64,000 nucleotides of DNA from Siphonodentalium dalli (GCA_032622095.1 CP136068.1:117167509-117231508), one strand, 5' to 3'; shown: positions 24,401-35,759, counted from the stretch's first letter. The notes: generated by a model from the letters alone, not told the origin. Numbers and translations: made by a program.

Positions 24401-25593
24401 CTCGGAATATATACCACTAACTATACTCTATAAACTCACCGACATTACCGAGAACTGTCAATATTTTTTTCCGCGCAAGTAATAGAGACAAAAGCTCTTT
24501 ATTTCAGCAGGACAGGAACATACTGATCAAGCACTTTATTGTTGCATGATGCAGATCTGGGCTAGACGATATGAGTTGAGTGACATATCAATATGCCATT
24601 CGATACACGGCCATTTCGATAAGAAATGAGAATTTGTTCGCGCTCGCTGAATGCGCTTTTGAAACAATGGCAAAGCATGACAAGTCAGTGCATCCATAAA
24701 TCTGATATAAAAGTACCACTAATCGTATGATCACATCGTTATACAATTCCTGCGGAAGTGAATTGTGCTGTTCCAATATGATGGTAGATCCGTTCTATGT
24801 TAATATTCGAACCCATGTTCAGACTGATACGCTTTCCAACTCTCACACAGTACAATCTATATACATTATTGAAAGTTATATTAATCACAAAGGTCTGATT
24901 TGCATTTGGGAACTCGTGTTAAAAAAAAGCTTGACTTACCATTGGCATAATAATGTACTGACACAGCAGACCTATTAAGGGCGCCACGGGCTTCCTGAGA
25001 TCCTTTTTCACGACGGAGAGGTCTATTTTACATCCCATAATAGTTGTGCTGAGGATGAGAAACGCCGCTATGAATATTTTAAACACGTCCGTCAACGCCT
25101 TCGGTTCCCTTGTTACGATCACTTCATACTTATAGAAGAGGATGCCCGTAGAATCATTCAGAGTGAGCTGGTTATCATCGTTGCCATAGCGACTCGGAAT
25201 TACATTGAAAAGCAACTTCGTCCGACCTAACAGATCACCATAGACAGTGATGTTCACGAACTCATTTATGCGCGTAAGAGAAACGTGATTCGCGGAGACG
25301 CAGGATAAGTTGTACTGACTTTCTCCGGAAATATATGCAATATGTGGCCTCTCGCTTCTAAGAACGACGATATATTCGGATGTATCATTGCAATTCAAGT
25401 TGAATCTCGTTCGTAGAATTGAGGAACTGTCCATAAAAATCTCTAGAATTTTTCCAGGAACAAAATATATTCCGTGATCTACCTCATCCGCTGTGAAGTT
25501 TGCATTTTCGTTGTTGTCGGCAGATGTGAGACACAATCCGAGATGACACAGTACGTAATAAAGAATCGCGACTGTAAAATTAAGTGATGCCAT
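20792..25593 (-). CDS. SLC10-family (sodium/bile acid cotransporter-like) protein, three exons
   Basis: The coding exons are complement 24940-25593, 22180-22354 and 20792-21489, joining in frame to 508 residues. The start is the ATG at 25593; an in-frame extension upstream begins with GTG and was rejected. Residues 1-24 form a signal-peptide-like segment. Residues 25-170 are a polar domain with several N-glycosylation motifs, then about nine or ten membrane segments follow. Both SLC10 crossing motifs are visible: CSPGGGSSN (243-251) and ETGLQNQ (401-407), where Glu401 and Gln405 match the sodium-binding Glu/Gln spacing of NTCP. The long extracellular N-terminus is more like SLC10A3/A5-type or invertebrate relatives than the short ileal/liver transporters. 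The plasma-membrane role and sodium coupling are family inference; the substrate is unknown. Confidence 0.85.
21490..22179 (-). other. SLC10-like intron 2
   Basis: A 690-bp GT-AG intron (GTTTGT...TTCCAG). It is AT-rich and no repeat family from elsewhere in the window was recognised in it. Confidence 0.7.
22180..22354 (-). CDS. SLC10-like exon 2 (residues 219-276 plus one base)
   Basis: The acceptor is TCAATTCAG|ATT at 22355/22354 and the donor is TTAG|GTTTGT at 22180/22179, giving 58 codons plus one base. It carries the Pro-Gly-Gly crossing motif and the following helix, the most family-diagnostic part of the protein. Frame and hydrophobicity continue smoothly from exon 1 (IIMPM|IAYTLAM). 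Confidence 0.85.
22957..23131. repeat. 175-nt hairpin with GGCCCTC words
   Basis: AATAACATGATTTTT and CATTATGGTTTCTTAACGGC on the left are matched in inverse on the right up to AAAAATCATGTTATT. The centre near 23040 is GGCCCTCGACTTCGTCTCGG. GGGCC words recur along the stem (GGCCCTC five times). The GC-rich stem stands out within an AT-rich intron. It is likely a foldback MITE rather than a functional RNA. Confidence 0.75.
23320..23690 (+). repeat. Dispersed repeat, paired with 35.76-36.11 kb
   Basis: Shared words include 'ggtgataaaatagaaatgga', 'gaataatcttgctcaaa', 'gttagtttatcgccgattgt', 'agtggtatggtcgattt' and 'gaatgctacattcc'. The two copies are diverged by scattered substitutions and small indels. 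The family is unidentified. Confidence 0.75.
24940..25593 (-). CDS. SLC10-like exon 1 (residues 1-218)
   Basis: It encodes the signal peptide, the extracellular domain and the first two membrane segments (about 173-188 and 203-218). The donor reads ATG|GTAAGT with GT at 24939-24938, phase 0. The extracellular part has four cysteines outside the signal region or fewer, and NFT, NDT, NLS, NIT and NDS sugar sites. It is unlike any other sequence in the window. Confidence 0.85.
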
Positions 25594-26781
25594 TTTGCAC
25601 AAATTAATTACCACGAACGTGTGGTGTTGCTGTTGTCCTATCTGTCAGTGTTGCATAACTATCAGACCTTAACTATAAACAGAATTAACTCCTTTAAATA
25701 GCATAAACAGAAAGAACACATGCCGTCATAACGCAACGTATGTATCTATACACACACAACATATTCATCTATACCCGCAGAGGTTGATAACCGTATAAGC
25801 GAGTCGAGTCTCATTGATCCCAAGCTGTTTACCTTCCACGTTATCTTTGGTTGGAATTCACGTGTGTAAACTCCGTTTTAAATAGCGAATTAAATGTGTA
25901 CTCAAGTACAGCCCTCATTCAAATGATTGCCTACATAACTTTTATAATTTACATGTGACCAAGTCATACCCAGGGTAACTGACAGTCCATTCGAAAAGTT
26001 AAGAGTCTGCCAACTCCAATAGTTTGTGTTCGTTTTAACGCTATATGATTTTTATAACCCTTCCTTTACTAAATGTCAATTGACGAGCAGTTCCTTTAGA
26101 AAATGGCCAAGGACTGTTGCCTTTTACCGATCTTATTATATGAACATTTCCCCACTAATAACTATGACCCCTTCGGCATTTGTATTGTATGTTGGAATAT
26201 GTCATTTGTCTGCTTATATATCCCCGGAACACCACATATGCATAATAGACCATTCCAATAATGTGTACTTTTATAAATCAATTGGACAATCCATTTAGTA
26301 ATGGTAGGGCGTAACAGTAAGGGAGAACCTGCAAGCTTGGTATATAGTGGTGCACGGTGCTGCTCAGAAACAGCGTGGGTGAATTTTTCAGTTGGAACAT
26401 TTTAATTCAGTATATATACATCTGACATAAAATAAAATAAAAATCACAGTGATTAACAAAGTATTATAATCGGTCCTATTTGTGTATTTCACTAGACTTT
26501 AAAGGCATGGAGGGCCTTCGCGCTGAGTATACTGTTAACATAGTCATATCCGTGAAAACTCCCATAAACAGAAGGAAATTAAAATATAGACATATTTTGT
26601 TCTTATGCCAATCATAACCTGTAACGTGTTTTGCTTTTGTTTACATAACAAAGCGTACAAACTTGACAATAACATGCTATTTACGCGACATTTATGATTG
26701 GTATAAGAACACATTCTGTCTATATCTTAATATTCATTCTGTTTATAACATCAGTACCCACCGAGAAGGCCACCTGTGCCT
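25594..26781. other. Upstream flank of the SLC10 gene, no gene recognised
   Basis: This presumably includes the promoter of the minus-strand transporter, but no decisive TATA or initiator element can be chosen. Farther right, 'tattttgttcttatgccaatcataa' (about 26591) and 'ttatgattggtataagaaca' (about 26691) form an inverted pair. Confidence 0.35.
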
Positions 26782-26785
26782 TTAA

Positions 26786-28177
26786 CTCATTCAGTGCCAG
26801 GTTAACTGGGGAAAACGCTGACTGGGACCCAGGTTTCCTGGGGAAAAAGCCATAATTTACACTAGCTATATATTTAGTTTGATTATTCAATATTGGAAAG
26901 AATTGAACTGGCAGCAGGAATTGATATTATAGGCCCTACTGATATAGTACCAATTTCGGTACTATAGGGTAATCACAATATTGGAAAGAATTGAACTGAC
27001 AGCAGGAATTGATATTATAGGCCCTACTGATATAGTACCAATTTCGGTACTATAGGGTCATCACAGGTCCAAGATTTCGTGTTGCCATGGCAACGAGTAC
27101 TTCAAATTAACACCGATTGTGTGAAATTACAAATCTGTTTTATGTGACCATCTAACTAACATATTCTGTGCAGTTTTAGGCATTTATTTTTCTGGTGGAA
27201 TAACATTGCATTATGTTATGGCAATTATCGGAAGTGGGGGGGGGGGGGGGGTGTAATAAATGAGACCCTTCGAATTTTCTAAATGGGATGACGTTTACAA
27301 TAACCGATTTACTAGAGAAGCAGATGACAAAACAGAAAACAATTTGAAAATCAATCGCTTCCGTTCGATAGGCCTACAACAATCGTTCTATATTTGTGCG
27401 GCGTATACTTCCCGTTTGTGTGATACACGTATCTACATGTACAGCGTCAATGAATCATCATTTTGGGCCATCGGAGTAACCTGGTGACAATTCTATCGAA
27501 TTCAGCGCATCGAAACCCCCCCCCCCCCCACTACCAAATTTCAGTTCGATATATTAAAAGATATAAGAGCAAGCTTACTGTTTTCTATAGTAATCTATCA
27601 TCGTAATTTGGCGAACCCCTTAAGGTACATACATGTAGTTTGATTGACGTAATGCGCACGTTGTCCAAATCATCGTTCCTCGATCGTTTGGTGTTAAACC
27701 AAGTGTTCGATGGATCAGGGAATGACTGACTTGATAGTAATCGCCCTTTACGCAATCGAAATCGGTTTCCAATTAACATATCTGTACGGTGTATACGTTG
27801 ACCTCTCAGAGAGTTTGAACTCTGCAAGACTTTAGTCACGCCCACAAAACACAATTTTTCACCACCTATATTCAGACGGCTCTATCTCCTGAATGCCTCA
27901 ACGTACGGAGTTGCCCGATACGTCGTTTGAACGGAGATATCTTCGGCTAGGCCATGGTTTACAAGTTGAATATGCGCATGCGCGTATAAACAGACCACCC
28001 GCCAACCCCCCGATGAAAATTATCACAAGACGTGACTTGTAATCCGCAGTGTTTTAAGCATATACACCAATATTAAAACTGTGAGTTTTTCGCCCAGTAG
28101 AGCATGTTTTAAACGAAATGTTCTGGGCACACGGATGGCGCTTTCGGGCGACGGATACGTCGCCTGCACTGAATGAG
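26786..28177. mobile_element. TTAA-flanked piggyBac-like element, 1.4 kb
   Basis: TTAA (26782-26785, 28178-28181) flanks CTCATTCAGTGCCAGG and its inverse CCTGCACTGAATGAG, with a one-base indel. TTAA on both sides with inverted ends fits piggyBac-type insertion. The interior holds an 88-bp tandem duplication, poly-G (27238-27251) and poly-C (27519-27530) tracts, and one GCGCATGCGC site (about 27974). No transposase frame was seen. The right end abuts dispersed repeat copy B. Confidence 0.7.
26888..27063 (+). repeat. 88-bp tandem duplication
   Basis: Two near-identical 88-bp units start at 26888 and 26976 (CAATATTGGAAAGAATTGAA). Each ends in a TATAGTACC...GGTACTATA hairpin. The very few differences indicate a recent duplication. 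Confidence 0.9.
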
Positions 28178-28181
28178 TTAA

Positions 28182-29080
28182 AGATGGATTATCTCTTCAT
28201 ATAACAATTTTGAAGTAGTTTCGTGAGTTTAAAATAATAATAAAACAATATGAATTAACGACCCATGTCAGGAAATGCTTCTATCAATTACTATTGATTA
28301 TATTTCGAATATTTTTATTATAAAATGAGATGATTAAGTGAGACCGATTATTGTTTTATTTATAGAACAGACCATTCAGGTGATACAGTGCTGTCCATAC
28401 AGCGATATATAGAGATCATTATGGTGCTGCCATAGCTATGTTCCGAATGTCCCAGATTGATTGTATGCATCGTTTTATTACATAGTTATAAGCGATAATG
28501 AGTATAATTAACGTTTATATGTGACAAAATTACACAATACAATTGCTGGTCTCTGTTAACAGTAACACTACTATTCGTTAGCTAAACAACCACACGTGTT
28601 TAGTCCAGACAAAACAAATCGAAATATAATCAATATTAATCGATAGAAGCATTTCCCGACAGGGGGTCTTCGATTCATATCTAGGGGCCTCGGTGGCTCA
28701 ATCGCTTAGGGGTATAACTCCAAGCCGTTTAGCCCTCCAGCGTTGGCGATAGGAGTTCAAATCCGCATGTTTCCATCGTGGACTTTGTAACACAAAATCG
28801 CTATATGGTGGAGTTGCCAGTTACTCGCTGATGGCCGTTGGTTTGCCGCACGTGGTCGACGAGTTTATCAGCCATTGAAATCACCGTTAGATTAGCCGAA
28901 AGTGTGCGGATTTCATTCACCACTAAAACTGGCAATGTCGTGATATGGCCTTAGTTGCTGAAAGCGACATTAAACCCCAAATCAATCAACCAATCAATCA
29001 ATCGATTGATATCTAATATTTATACCTCGGTAACTATATAATACACATTTTACAAAGAGATAGACCATCTTTAATATATG
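28182..29080 (+). repeat. Dispersed repeat, copy B (interrupted by a SINE)
   Basis: It aligns with 16944-17495 on both sides of the SINE, resuming at 'taatatttatacctcggtaactatata' and 'acaaagagatagaccatctttaa'. Its start coincides with the right TTAA of the piggyBac-like element. In copy A the same text begins just after 'ggagataatttaaag'. Confidence 0.75.
28684..29002 (+). mobile_element. tRNA-derived SINE
   Basis: The head 'ggggcctcggtggctcaatcg' resembles a tRNA A-box region. The B box GTTCAAATC is at 28755-28763. The body is about 200 bp ('ggatttcattcaccactaaa', 'gaaagcgacattaaacccc') and the tail is repeated AATC. Target duplications CGATTCATATCTA (28671-28683) and CGATTGATATCTA (29003-29015) flank it with one mismatch, and copy A at 17.4 kb shows the empty site. 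It is a polymerase-III-type element mobilised by a partner LINE, not a functional tRNA gene: the anticodon arm cannot be read as a normal tRNA. Confidence 0.85.
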
Positions 29081-29218
29081 AAACTAATAAACCTGTTAAT
29101 TATTCACGGACATGGCTCACTTACACATCCAAATTATTAATACGTAATTCAGGATTAGGGATTAGTTGATTGGTCCCAAGACATTTCGTTGGTGATTTTG
29201 TGCTCATATATATATATA

Positions 29219-30257
29219 CTAGAAGGTGACCCGACTTCGTCCGGGCTTTGACCTTGAATTGACCATTTTGAATGTCAAGGCCAGGTGGTGTCCAACACCA
29301 ACACCCGAAAAATGGTGGAAATAGACCCAGCGGATACCGGGAAATCGGCCCAACGGATACCGAGATACCCTATGCATCAAATTTCGTCCGTAAAAATCCG
29401 CCAGTTTAACCCGATTTGATTTCCACTCAAGTATATAAACGCGCCTCATATACACACGCTCATTAATTATCAAGTTTCAACGTAAAGATAAATTACCATC
29501 GGTGCCCGAGATATCGCCAAGACGTCTGAAACAGTCAAATGCATCGGCCGGTTAAGCGTTAACGTGATCTAACATTATGATCTCTTACGACGTCATAGAA
29601 GTTACGCATTGTTTTTATCCTGATGGGAGAAGGTACCACTTATTCTTGATAATTGAGGCAGATAACTAAAACGGATACATACGCATTATATATCGTTGGA
29701 AAGAGGAAACACGAAAGATTCTCACAGTGTCATTATTATGACTGGCATTTTATTATTCGCGCTGTTTCGAATCGATTTGTAAGCACCGAACTCAAATGAA
29801 AGTCCCGTAACACAGGGTAAAAACAGATTTGACCTCGGTACGTGAAAAGTTGACCTCGGATCTGTAATATAATTACGGAATGTTTTTCGATGAGCGAAGC
29901 ATGGTCCTGCGTTCTTCCTGATAATTAAAGTAGAAACTTTAAACGTACACAGGCGTATGATACATCATTGGAAAGAGGAAGCGCCATTTATTATTATTTA
30001 TTATTCGCGCTATATCGAATCGATTTGTGAGCACCGAACTGAAATATATTAGCGCAAAACGGCGTAAAAACAGATTTGACCTCGGCACGTGAAAAGTTGA
30101 CCTCGGATCTGAAAATTAATATGCCTATGCCACTTCCCGACCAATAGTACTCTCACATACGAAGTTTCAACGAAATCGGGTCGGCCGTTTTCGAGTTCAT
30201 CGCGAACACACACACACAGACAGATACACCGACAGATCTTCCAAAATATATAATAGA
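29219..30257 (-). mobile_element. Helitron-like array unit A
   Basis: Minus orientation. The 3' end is CTAG (29219-29222) preceded by the CCCGGACGAAGTCGGG hairpin (type alpha); the 5' end is TCTATTATATATTTTGG (ending 30257). The interior has 'gacctcggcacgtgaaaagt'-type text and CACACAGACAGA near the 5' end. Its 5' end abuts the CTAG of unit B directly. Confidence 0.7.
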
Positions 30258-31002
30258 CTAGAAGGTGACCCGACTTCGTCCGGGCTTTGACCTTGAATTG
30301 TCCATTTTCAAGGTCAAGGTCAAGTGGGGGTCACGATTAGATCAGTCCAAAACTCTGCCCGGACAAAAGTACCCGACAAACGTGTCCGTCGAAATCCATC
30401 CGGTTTTACCCGATTTGACCTTGAATTGATCATTTTGAAGGTCAAGGTCAGATCGGGGTCACCACTCGACCCGTCCAAAACACTCAATTGACAAAAGTAC
30501 TCCCATGTATCAAATTTCGTCGAAATCCCATCAAAATTGGCGATTTGACCTTGAATTGACCCGATTTCAAGGTCAAGGTCACGTCGCACGGGCAAACGAA
30601 TAAGCTTATGAGACTCTCCATACGAATGTAGCCCCACATACCAAGTTTCATCGAAATCCCGTGATATTCGAGCGTTTGACCTTGAAATGACCCGATTTCA
30701 AGGTCAATGTCACGTCGCACGGGCAAATTAATAGGTTTATGCCACTCTCCGACCGAAGATACCACCACATACCAAGTTTCATCGAAATCCCGTGATATTC
30801 GGGCGTTTGACCTTGAAATTACCCGATTTCAAGGTCAAGGTCACGTCGCACGGGCAAATTAATAGGCCTATGCCAGTTCCCGGCCGAAAATACACCCACA
30901 TACCAAGTTTCATCGAAATCGGTTCGGCCGTTTTCGAGTCCATCGCGAACACACAGACACACAGACACACAGACAGACAGATCTTCCAAAATATATAATA
31001 GA
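30258..31002 (-). mobile_element. Helitron-like array unit B
   Basis: Type alpha 3' end; 5' end TCTATTATATATTTTGG. The interior is a run of similar sub-units of about 125-130 bp, each with 'tttgaccttgaa', 'gatttcaaggtcaaggtcac' and 'cgtcgcacgggcaaa...taccaagtttcatcgaaat'. Confidence 0.7.
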
Positions 31003-31583
31003 CTAGAAGGTGACCCGACTTCGTCCGGGCTTTGACCTTGAATTGGCCATTTTGAAGGTCAAGGTCAATTGGGGTCACGATTTGACCAGTCCAAAAACAC
31101 TGCCCGGACAAAAGTACCCGACAAACGTGCCCGTCGAAATCCATACGGTTTTACCCGATTTGACCTTGAATTGATCATTTTGAAGGTCCAAAACAATCAG
31201 TGGACAAAAGTAACCCCACGTATCAAATTTCGTTGAAATCCCATCAAAATTGGCGATTTGACCTTGAAGTAACCGATTTCAATGTCAAGGTCACGTCGCA
31301 CGGGCAAATGAATATGCTTAAGAGACTCGCCATAAGAAAGTACCCCCACATACCAAGTTTCATCGAAATCCCGTGATATTCGGGCGTTTGACCTTGAAAT
31401 TACCCGATTTCAAGGACAAGGTCACGTCATACGGACAAATTAATAGGCCTATGCCAGTTCTCGGCCGAAAATACCCCCACATACCAAGTTTCATCGAAAT
31501 CGGTTAGGCCGTTTTCGAGTCCATCGCGAACACACAGACACACAGACAGACACACAGACAGATCTTCCAAAATATATAATAGA
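31003..31583 (-). mobile_element. Helitron-like array unit C
   Basis: Same ends as unit B but fewer internal sub-units (581 bp against 745 bp) and one internal deletion near 31190. The size difference is due to loss of repeated sub-units. Confidence 0.7.
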
Positions 31584-32272
31584 CTAGAAGGTGACCCGAC
31601 TTCGTCCGGGCTTTGACCTTGAATTGACCATTTTGAAGGTCAAGGTCAGGTGGGGTCAAACACCAACACCCCAAAAATGGTGGAAATCGGCCCAGCGGAT
31701 ACCGGGAAATCGGCCCAGCGGATACCGAGATACCCTATGCATCGCCAGTTTAACCCGATTTGATTTCCACTCAAGTATATAAACGCGCCTCATATACACA
31801 CGCTCATTAATTATCGGTGCCCGAGATATCGCCAAGACGTCTGAAACAGTCAAATGCATCGGCCGGTTAAGCGTTAACGTGATCTAACGTTATGACCTCT
31901 AACGACGTCATAGAAGTTACACATTGTTTTTATCCTGATGGAAGATAGTACCACTTCTTCTTGATAATTGAGGCAGATAACTAAAACGGATACATACGCA
32001 TTATATATCGTTGGAAAGAGGAAACACGAAAGATTCTCACAGTGTCATTATTATGACTGGCATTTTATTATTCGCGCTGTTTCGAATCGATTTGTAAGCA
32101 CCGAACTCAAATGAAAGTCCCGTAACACAGCGTAAAAACATATTTGACCTCGGCACGTGAAAAGTTGACCTCGGATCTGAAAATCAATAGGCCTATGCCA
32201 CTTCTCGACCGATAGTGTCCTCACATACGAAGTTTCAACGAAATCGGGTCGGCCGTTTTCGAGTTCACCGCG

Positions 32273-32306
<34 letters not shown>

Positions 32307-32344
32307 ACACACACACAGACAGATCTTCCAAAATATATAATAGA
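31584..32344 (-). mobile_element. Helitron-like array unit D
   Basis: Type alpha 3' end. The interior is nearly identical to unit A ('gatctaacgttatgacctct', 'ctgatggaagatagtaccac') but 280 bp shorter. It contains a CA microsatellite of about 30 nt (32275-32315) near its 5' end, which creates a meaningless Val/Cys repeat frame on the minus strand. Confidence 0.7.
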
Positions 32345-33509
32345 CTAGCAGGTTAGCCCGCCACCGGCGGCTTGTCCGAAACATGACATTTTTTTAATAT
32401 TTGTTTTTAATTTTTAGCTCCACGCGTTTCAATAAGAAAAATTTGTACCCGGTAGCGGGTAGCTCCACCCGTTTCCGAGATCTGGTCTGCGCATGCGCGA
32501 AGCTGGCGTCGCACGGACTCGGCGACCCGATAAAATTTGTACCCGGCGCAAGATACATTCACATAGCAAATTTCAAGTCGATAGCTCCACCCGTTTCCGA
32601 GATCTCGTCTGCGCATGCGCTGCACGGGCGTCGCATGGACTCGGCGACCCGATAAAATTTGTACCCGGTGCAAGATACATTCACATAGCAAATTTCAGGT
32701 CGATAGCTCCACCCGTTTCCGAGATCTGCCTTTCTGCATAATATTTCGAGCGATAACATTGCATTGAAATGTCAGACTCCCATCGTGAACCTCAACACGA
32801 AGTAAACACGTGTTTCGAGCGATAACATTGCATTGAAATGACTCCCATCGTGAACCTCAAGACGACGTAAAACACGTGTTGCGTTCTAGGAAATGCACTC
32901 AATGCAGATGCTAATAACGTTGACTTCGTATATAATGACGTTATTAACCCCGGCCGTGCCGTTTGAGCTGATTTTTATGACTGGGAGTGGAGTACGGGTG
33001 CTCGGAGCTTCTGGAAAACGCGTGGACGACATCGTACGTGCTATTTTACCTTTAGATAGGAAGTTTGAGCTCAATCTGTCCAGCCGTTCCCGTCCTAATG
33101 TACTATTTCGAGCGATAACAATTGTCAGACTCCCATCGTGAACCTCAACACGAAGTAAACACGTGTTTCGAGCGATAACATTGCATTGAAGTCAGACTCC
33201 CATCGTGGACCCCCAAGACGACGTAAACACGTGTTTGTTCCGGTATAACTTTGGAGACTCTGACTTCATATATATATATAATGACGTTATTAACCCCGGC
33301 CGTGCCGTTTGAGCTGATTTCGATGACTGGGAGTGGATAAAGGGTGCTCAGAGCTTCTCGAAAACACATCTACGGCGGTGTCGGTGGGATTTTACACTTA
33401 CATACAAAATTTGATCTCAATCTGTACACGCGTTTTGGATTCTATGAAGTACACACACACACACACACATACACACATATATACGAAGTCTCAAAATATA
33501 TAGTATAGA
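32345..33509 (-). mobile_element. Helitron-like array unit E (type gamma end)
   Basis: The 3' end differs: hairpin CCGCC-GGT-GGCGG then GCTAACCTG and CTAG. The 5' end is TCTATACTATATATTTTGAG. The interior combines two 122-bp-type blocks with GCGCATGCGC (32494, 32612) and direct repeats of 'ttcgagcgataacattgcat' and 'actcccatcgtgaacctcaa'. Confidence 0.65.
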
Positions 33510-34644
33510 CTAGCAGGGTAGCCCGCCACCGGCGGCTTGTCCGAAACATTGTTTATATATATTTTTTATTTTTAGCTCCACGCGTTTCAATAAGAAAAAA
33601 TTGTACCCGGTAGCTCCACCCGTTTCCGAGATCTGGTCTGCGCATGCGCGAAGCTGGCTTCGCACGGGCTCGGCGACCCGATCAAATTTGTACCCGGCCC
33701 AAGATACATTCACATAGCAAATTTCAAGTCGATAGCTCCACCCGTTTCCGATATCTCGTCTGCGCATGCGCTGCACGGGCGTCGCATGGGCTCGCCGACC
33801 CGATAAAATTTGTACCCGGCGCAAGATACATTCACATTGCAATTTTCAAGTCGATAGCTCCACCCGTTTCCGAGATCTGCCTTTTTAATCGAGATAAATG
33901 CATTTCGTACCCGTCCTAATGTACTATTTCGAGCGATAACAATTGTCAGACTCCCATCGTGAACCTCAACACGAAGTAAACACGTGTTTCGAGCGATAAC
34001 ATTGCATTGAAGTCAGACTCCCATCGTGGACCCCCAAGACGACGTAAACACTTGTTTGTTCCCGTATAACTCTGGAGACTCTGACTTCATATATATATAT
34101 AATGACGTTATTAACCCCGGCCGTGCCGTTTGAGCTGATTTTAATGACTGGGAGTGGAGTACGGGTGCTCGGAGCTTCTGGAAAACGCGTGGACGACATC
34201 GTACGTGGATTTTACCTCTAGATGGGAAGTTTGAGCTCAATCTGTCCAGCCGTTGTACTATTTCGAGCGATAACAATTGTCAGACTCCCATCGTGAACCT
34301 CAACACGAAGTAAACACGTGTTTCGAGCGATAACATTGCATTGAAGTCAGACTCCCATCGTGGACCCCCAAGACGACGTAAACACGTGTTTGTTCCGGTA
34401 TAACTCTGGAGACTCTGACTTCATATATATATATAATGACGTTATTAACCGCGGCCGTGCCGTTTGAGCTGATTTTGATGAATGGGAGTGGAGAACGGGT
34501 GCTCTGAGCTTTTCTAAACTGCGACTACGGCGGTGTCGGTGGGATTTTACACTTACATACGAAATTTGAGCTCGATCGGATCAGTCGTTTTGGATTCTAT
34601 GAAGTACACACATATATATATACGAAGTCTCAAAATATATAGTA
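33510..34644 (-). mobile_element. Helitron-like array unit F (type gamma end)
   Basis: Close relative of unit E: same gamma 3' end, same 122-bp-type blocks (GCGCATGCGC near 33645 and 33763), and a doubled 'gtgccgtttgagctgatttt' module. Its 5' end is TACTATATATTTTGAG, lacking the first bases (TCTA) seen in unit E. Confidence 0.65.
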
Positions 34645-35386
34645 CTAGAAGGTGACCCGACTTCGTCCGGGCTATTCAAAAACCAAATTTCAAGTCGATA
34701 GCTCCACCCGTTTCCTAGATCTGGTCTGCGCATGCGCGAAGCTGGTGTCGCACGTGCTCGGCGACCCGATAAAATTCGTATCCGGGGCAAGATACATTCA
34801 CATACCAAATTTCAAGTCGATAGCTACACCCGTTTCCGAGATATATAGCCCAATGTCATTTGCGGATACCTCGGCCGGTGATGAGTTAACGCGACACAGT
34901 CAAATGCATCGGCAGGGTGAGAGTTAACGTAATCTAACTTTATGACCTCTGACGACGTCATAGAAATTACGCATTGATTTTATCCCGATAAAAGCATCGG
35001 ACCACTTGTACCTAATAATTGAGGCAGATAACTAAAACGGATACATACATATTATATATCGTTGGAAAGAGGACACGCCACAGATTCTAACCGTGCAAAT
35101 TATATGACTGGCAATTTATTATTCGCGCTATATCGAATCGATTTGTGAGCACCGAACTGAAATATATTAGCGCAAAAACGGCGTAAAAATAGATTTGACC
35201 TCCGCACGTGAAAAGTTGACCTCGCACGGACAAATAAATATGCCTATGTTCGTCTCCGGCCGAAAATACCCTAAAATACCAAATTTCATCGAAATTGGCT
35301 TAGTCGTTTTAGAGTCCATCGATTTCAAACACACACACAAACAAACACATACACACACACACAGATCTTTCAAAATATATAATAGA
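34645..35386 (-). mobile_element. Helitron-like array unit G (chimeric)
   Basis: It has the alpha terminal hairpin and CTAG, but just inside switches to the beta-type text 'ctattcaaaaaccaaatttc' and one GCGCATGCGC block (about 34728). It then returns to the interior of unit A. The 5' end TCTATTATATATTTTG runs into GATA and TA microsatellites. The mosaic suggests recombination or template switching between subfamilies. Confidence 0.65.
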
Positions 35387-35401
35387 TAGATAGATAAATA
35401 G

Positions 35402-35493
<92 letters not shown>
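35387..35493. repeat. GATA then (TA)n microsatellite
   Basis: A short TAGA/GATA run is followed by about 90 nt of TA, directly outside the 5' end of the last array unit. Confidence 0.95.
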
Positions 35494-35495
<2 letters not shown>

Positions 35496-35759
35496 CTTCA
35501 ATTAAAATAAAGCACTCTTATCGTGTTTTGAATTTTTATCTGGCGCCAACTGGTTACACATGACAAAGATCATCTATAGTTATCTATGTCAATGGACGAC
35601 CAATATTAAAGAGCGTTCATACATCAAAAAAAAGGATTATTCTGGACCTATTAGTGTTTGTGTTCGTTCGTGTTGGGTTCTCGTCATGCCCATGTGATGT
35701 CTATGACATCGGTTTCAATTACTGTTTCAGGTTTTAAAGTGATGTAAATTACTCAGGTT

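Larger units (their letters stand above)
22355..24939 (-). other. SLC10-like intron 1, repeat-bearing
   Basis: A 2.6-kb GT-AG intron (GTAAGT...ATTCAG). It holds the 175-nt hairpin at 22957-23131 and the dispersed repeat at about 23320-23690. Overlapping frames near 23.85-24.1 kb are not protein-like. Confidence 0.7.

Noticed and set aside
25594-25614. Upstream in-frame extension of SLC10 exon 1
   Set aside because: The extension begins with GTG. The ATG at 25593 directly precedes a good signal peptide and is the natural eukaryotic start.
28684-28770. Functional tRNA gene
   Set aside because: A- and B-box-like words exist, but the fold lacks a normal anticodon arm. The sequence continues into a 200-bp body with an AATC tail and target duplications, so it is a SINE.
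32275-32315. CVCVCV-type peptide on the minus strand
   Set aside because: It is translation of a CA microsatellite near a Helitron-like 5' end.
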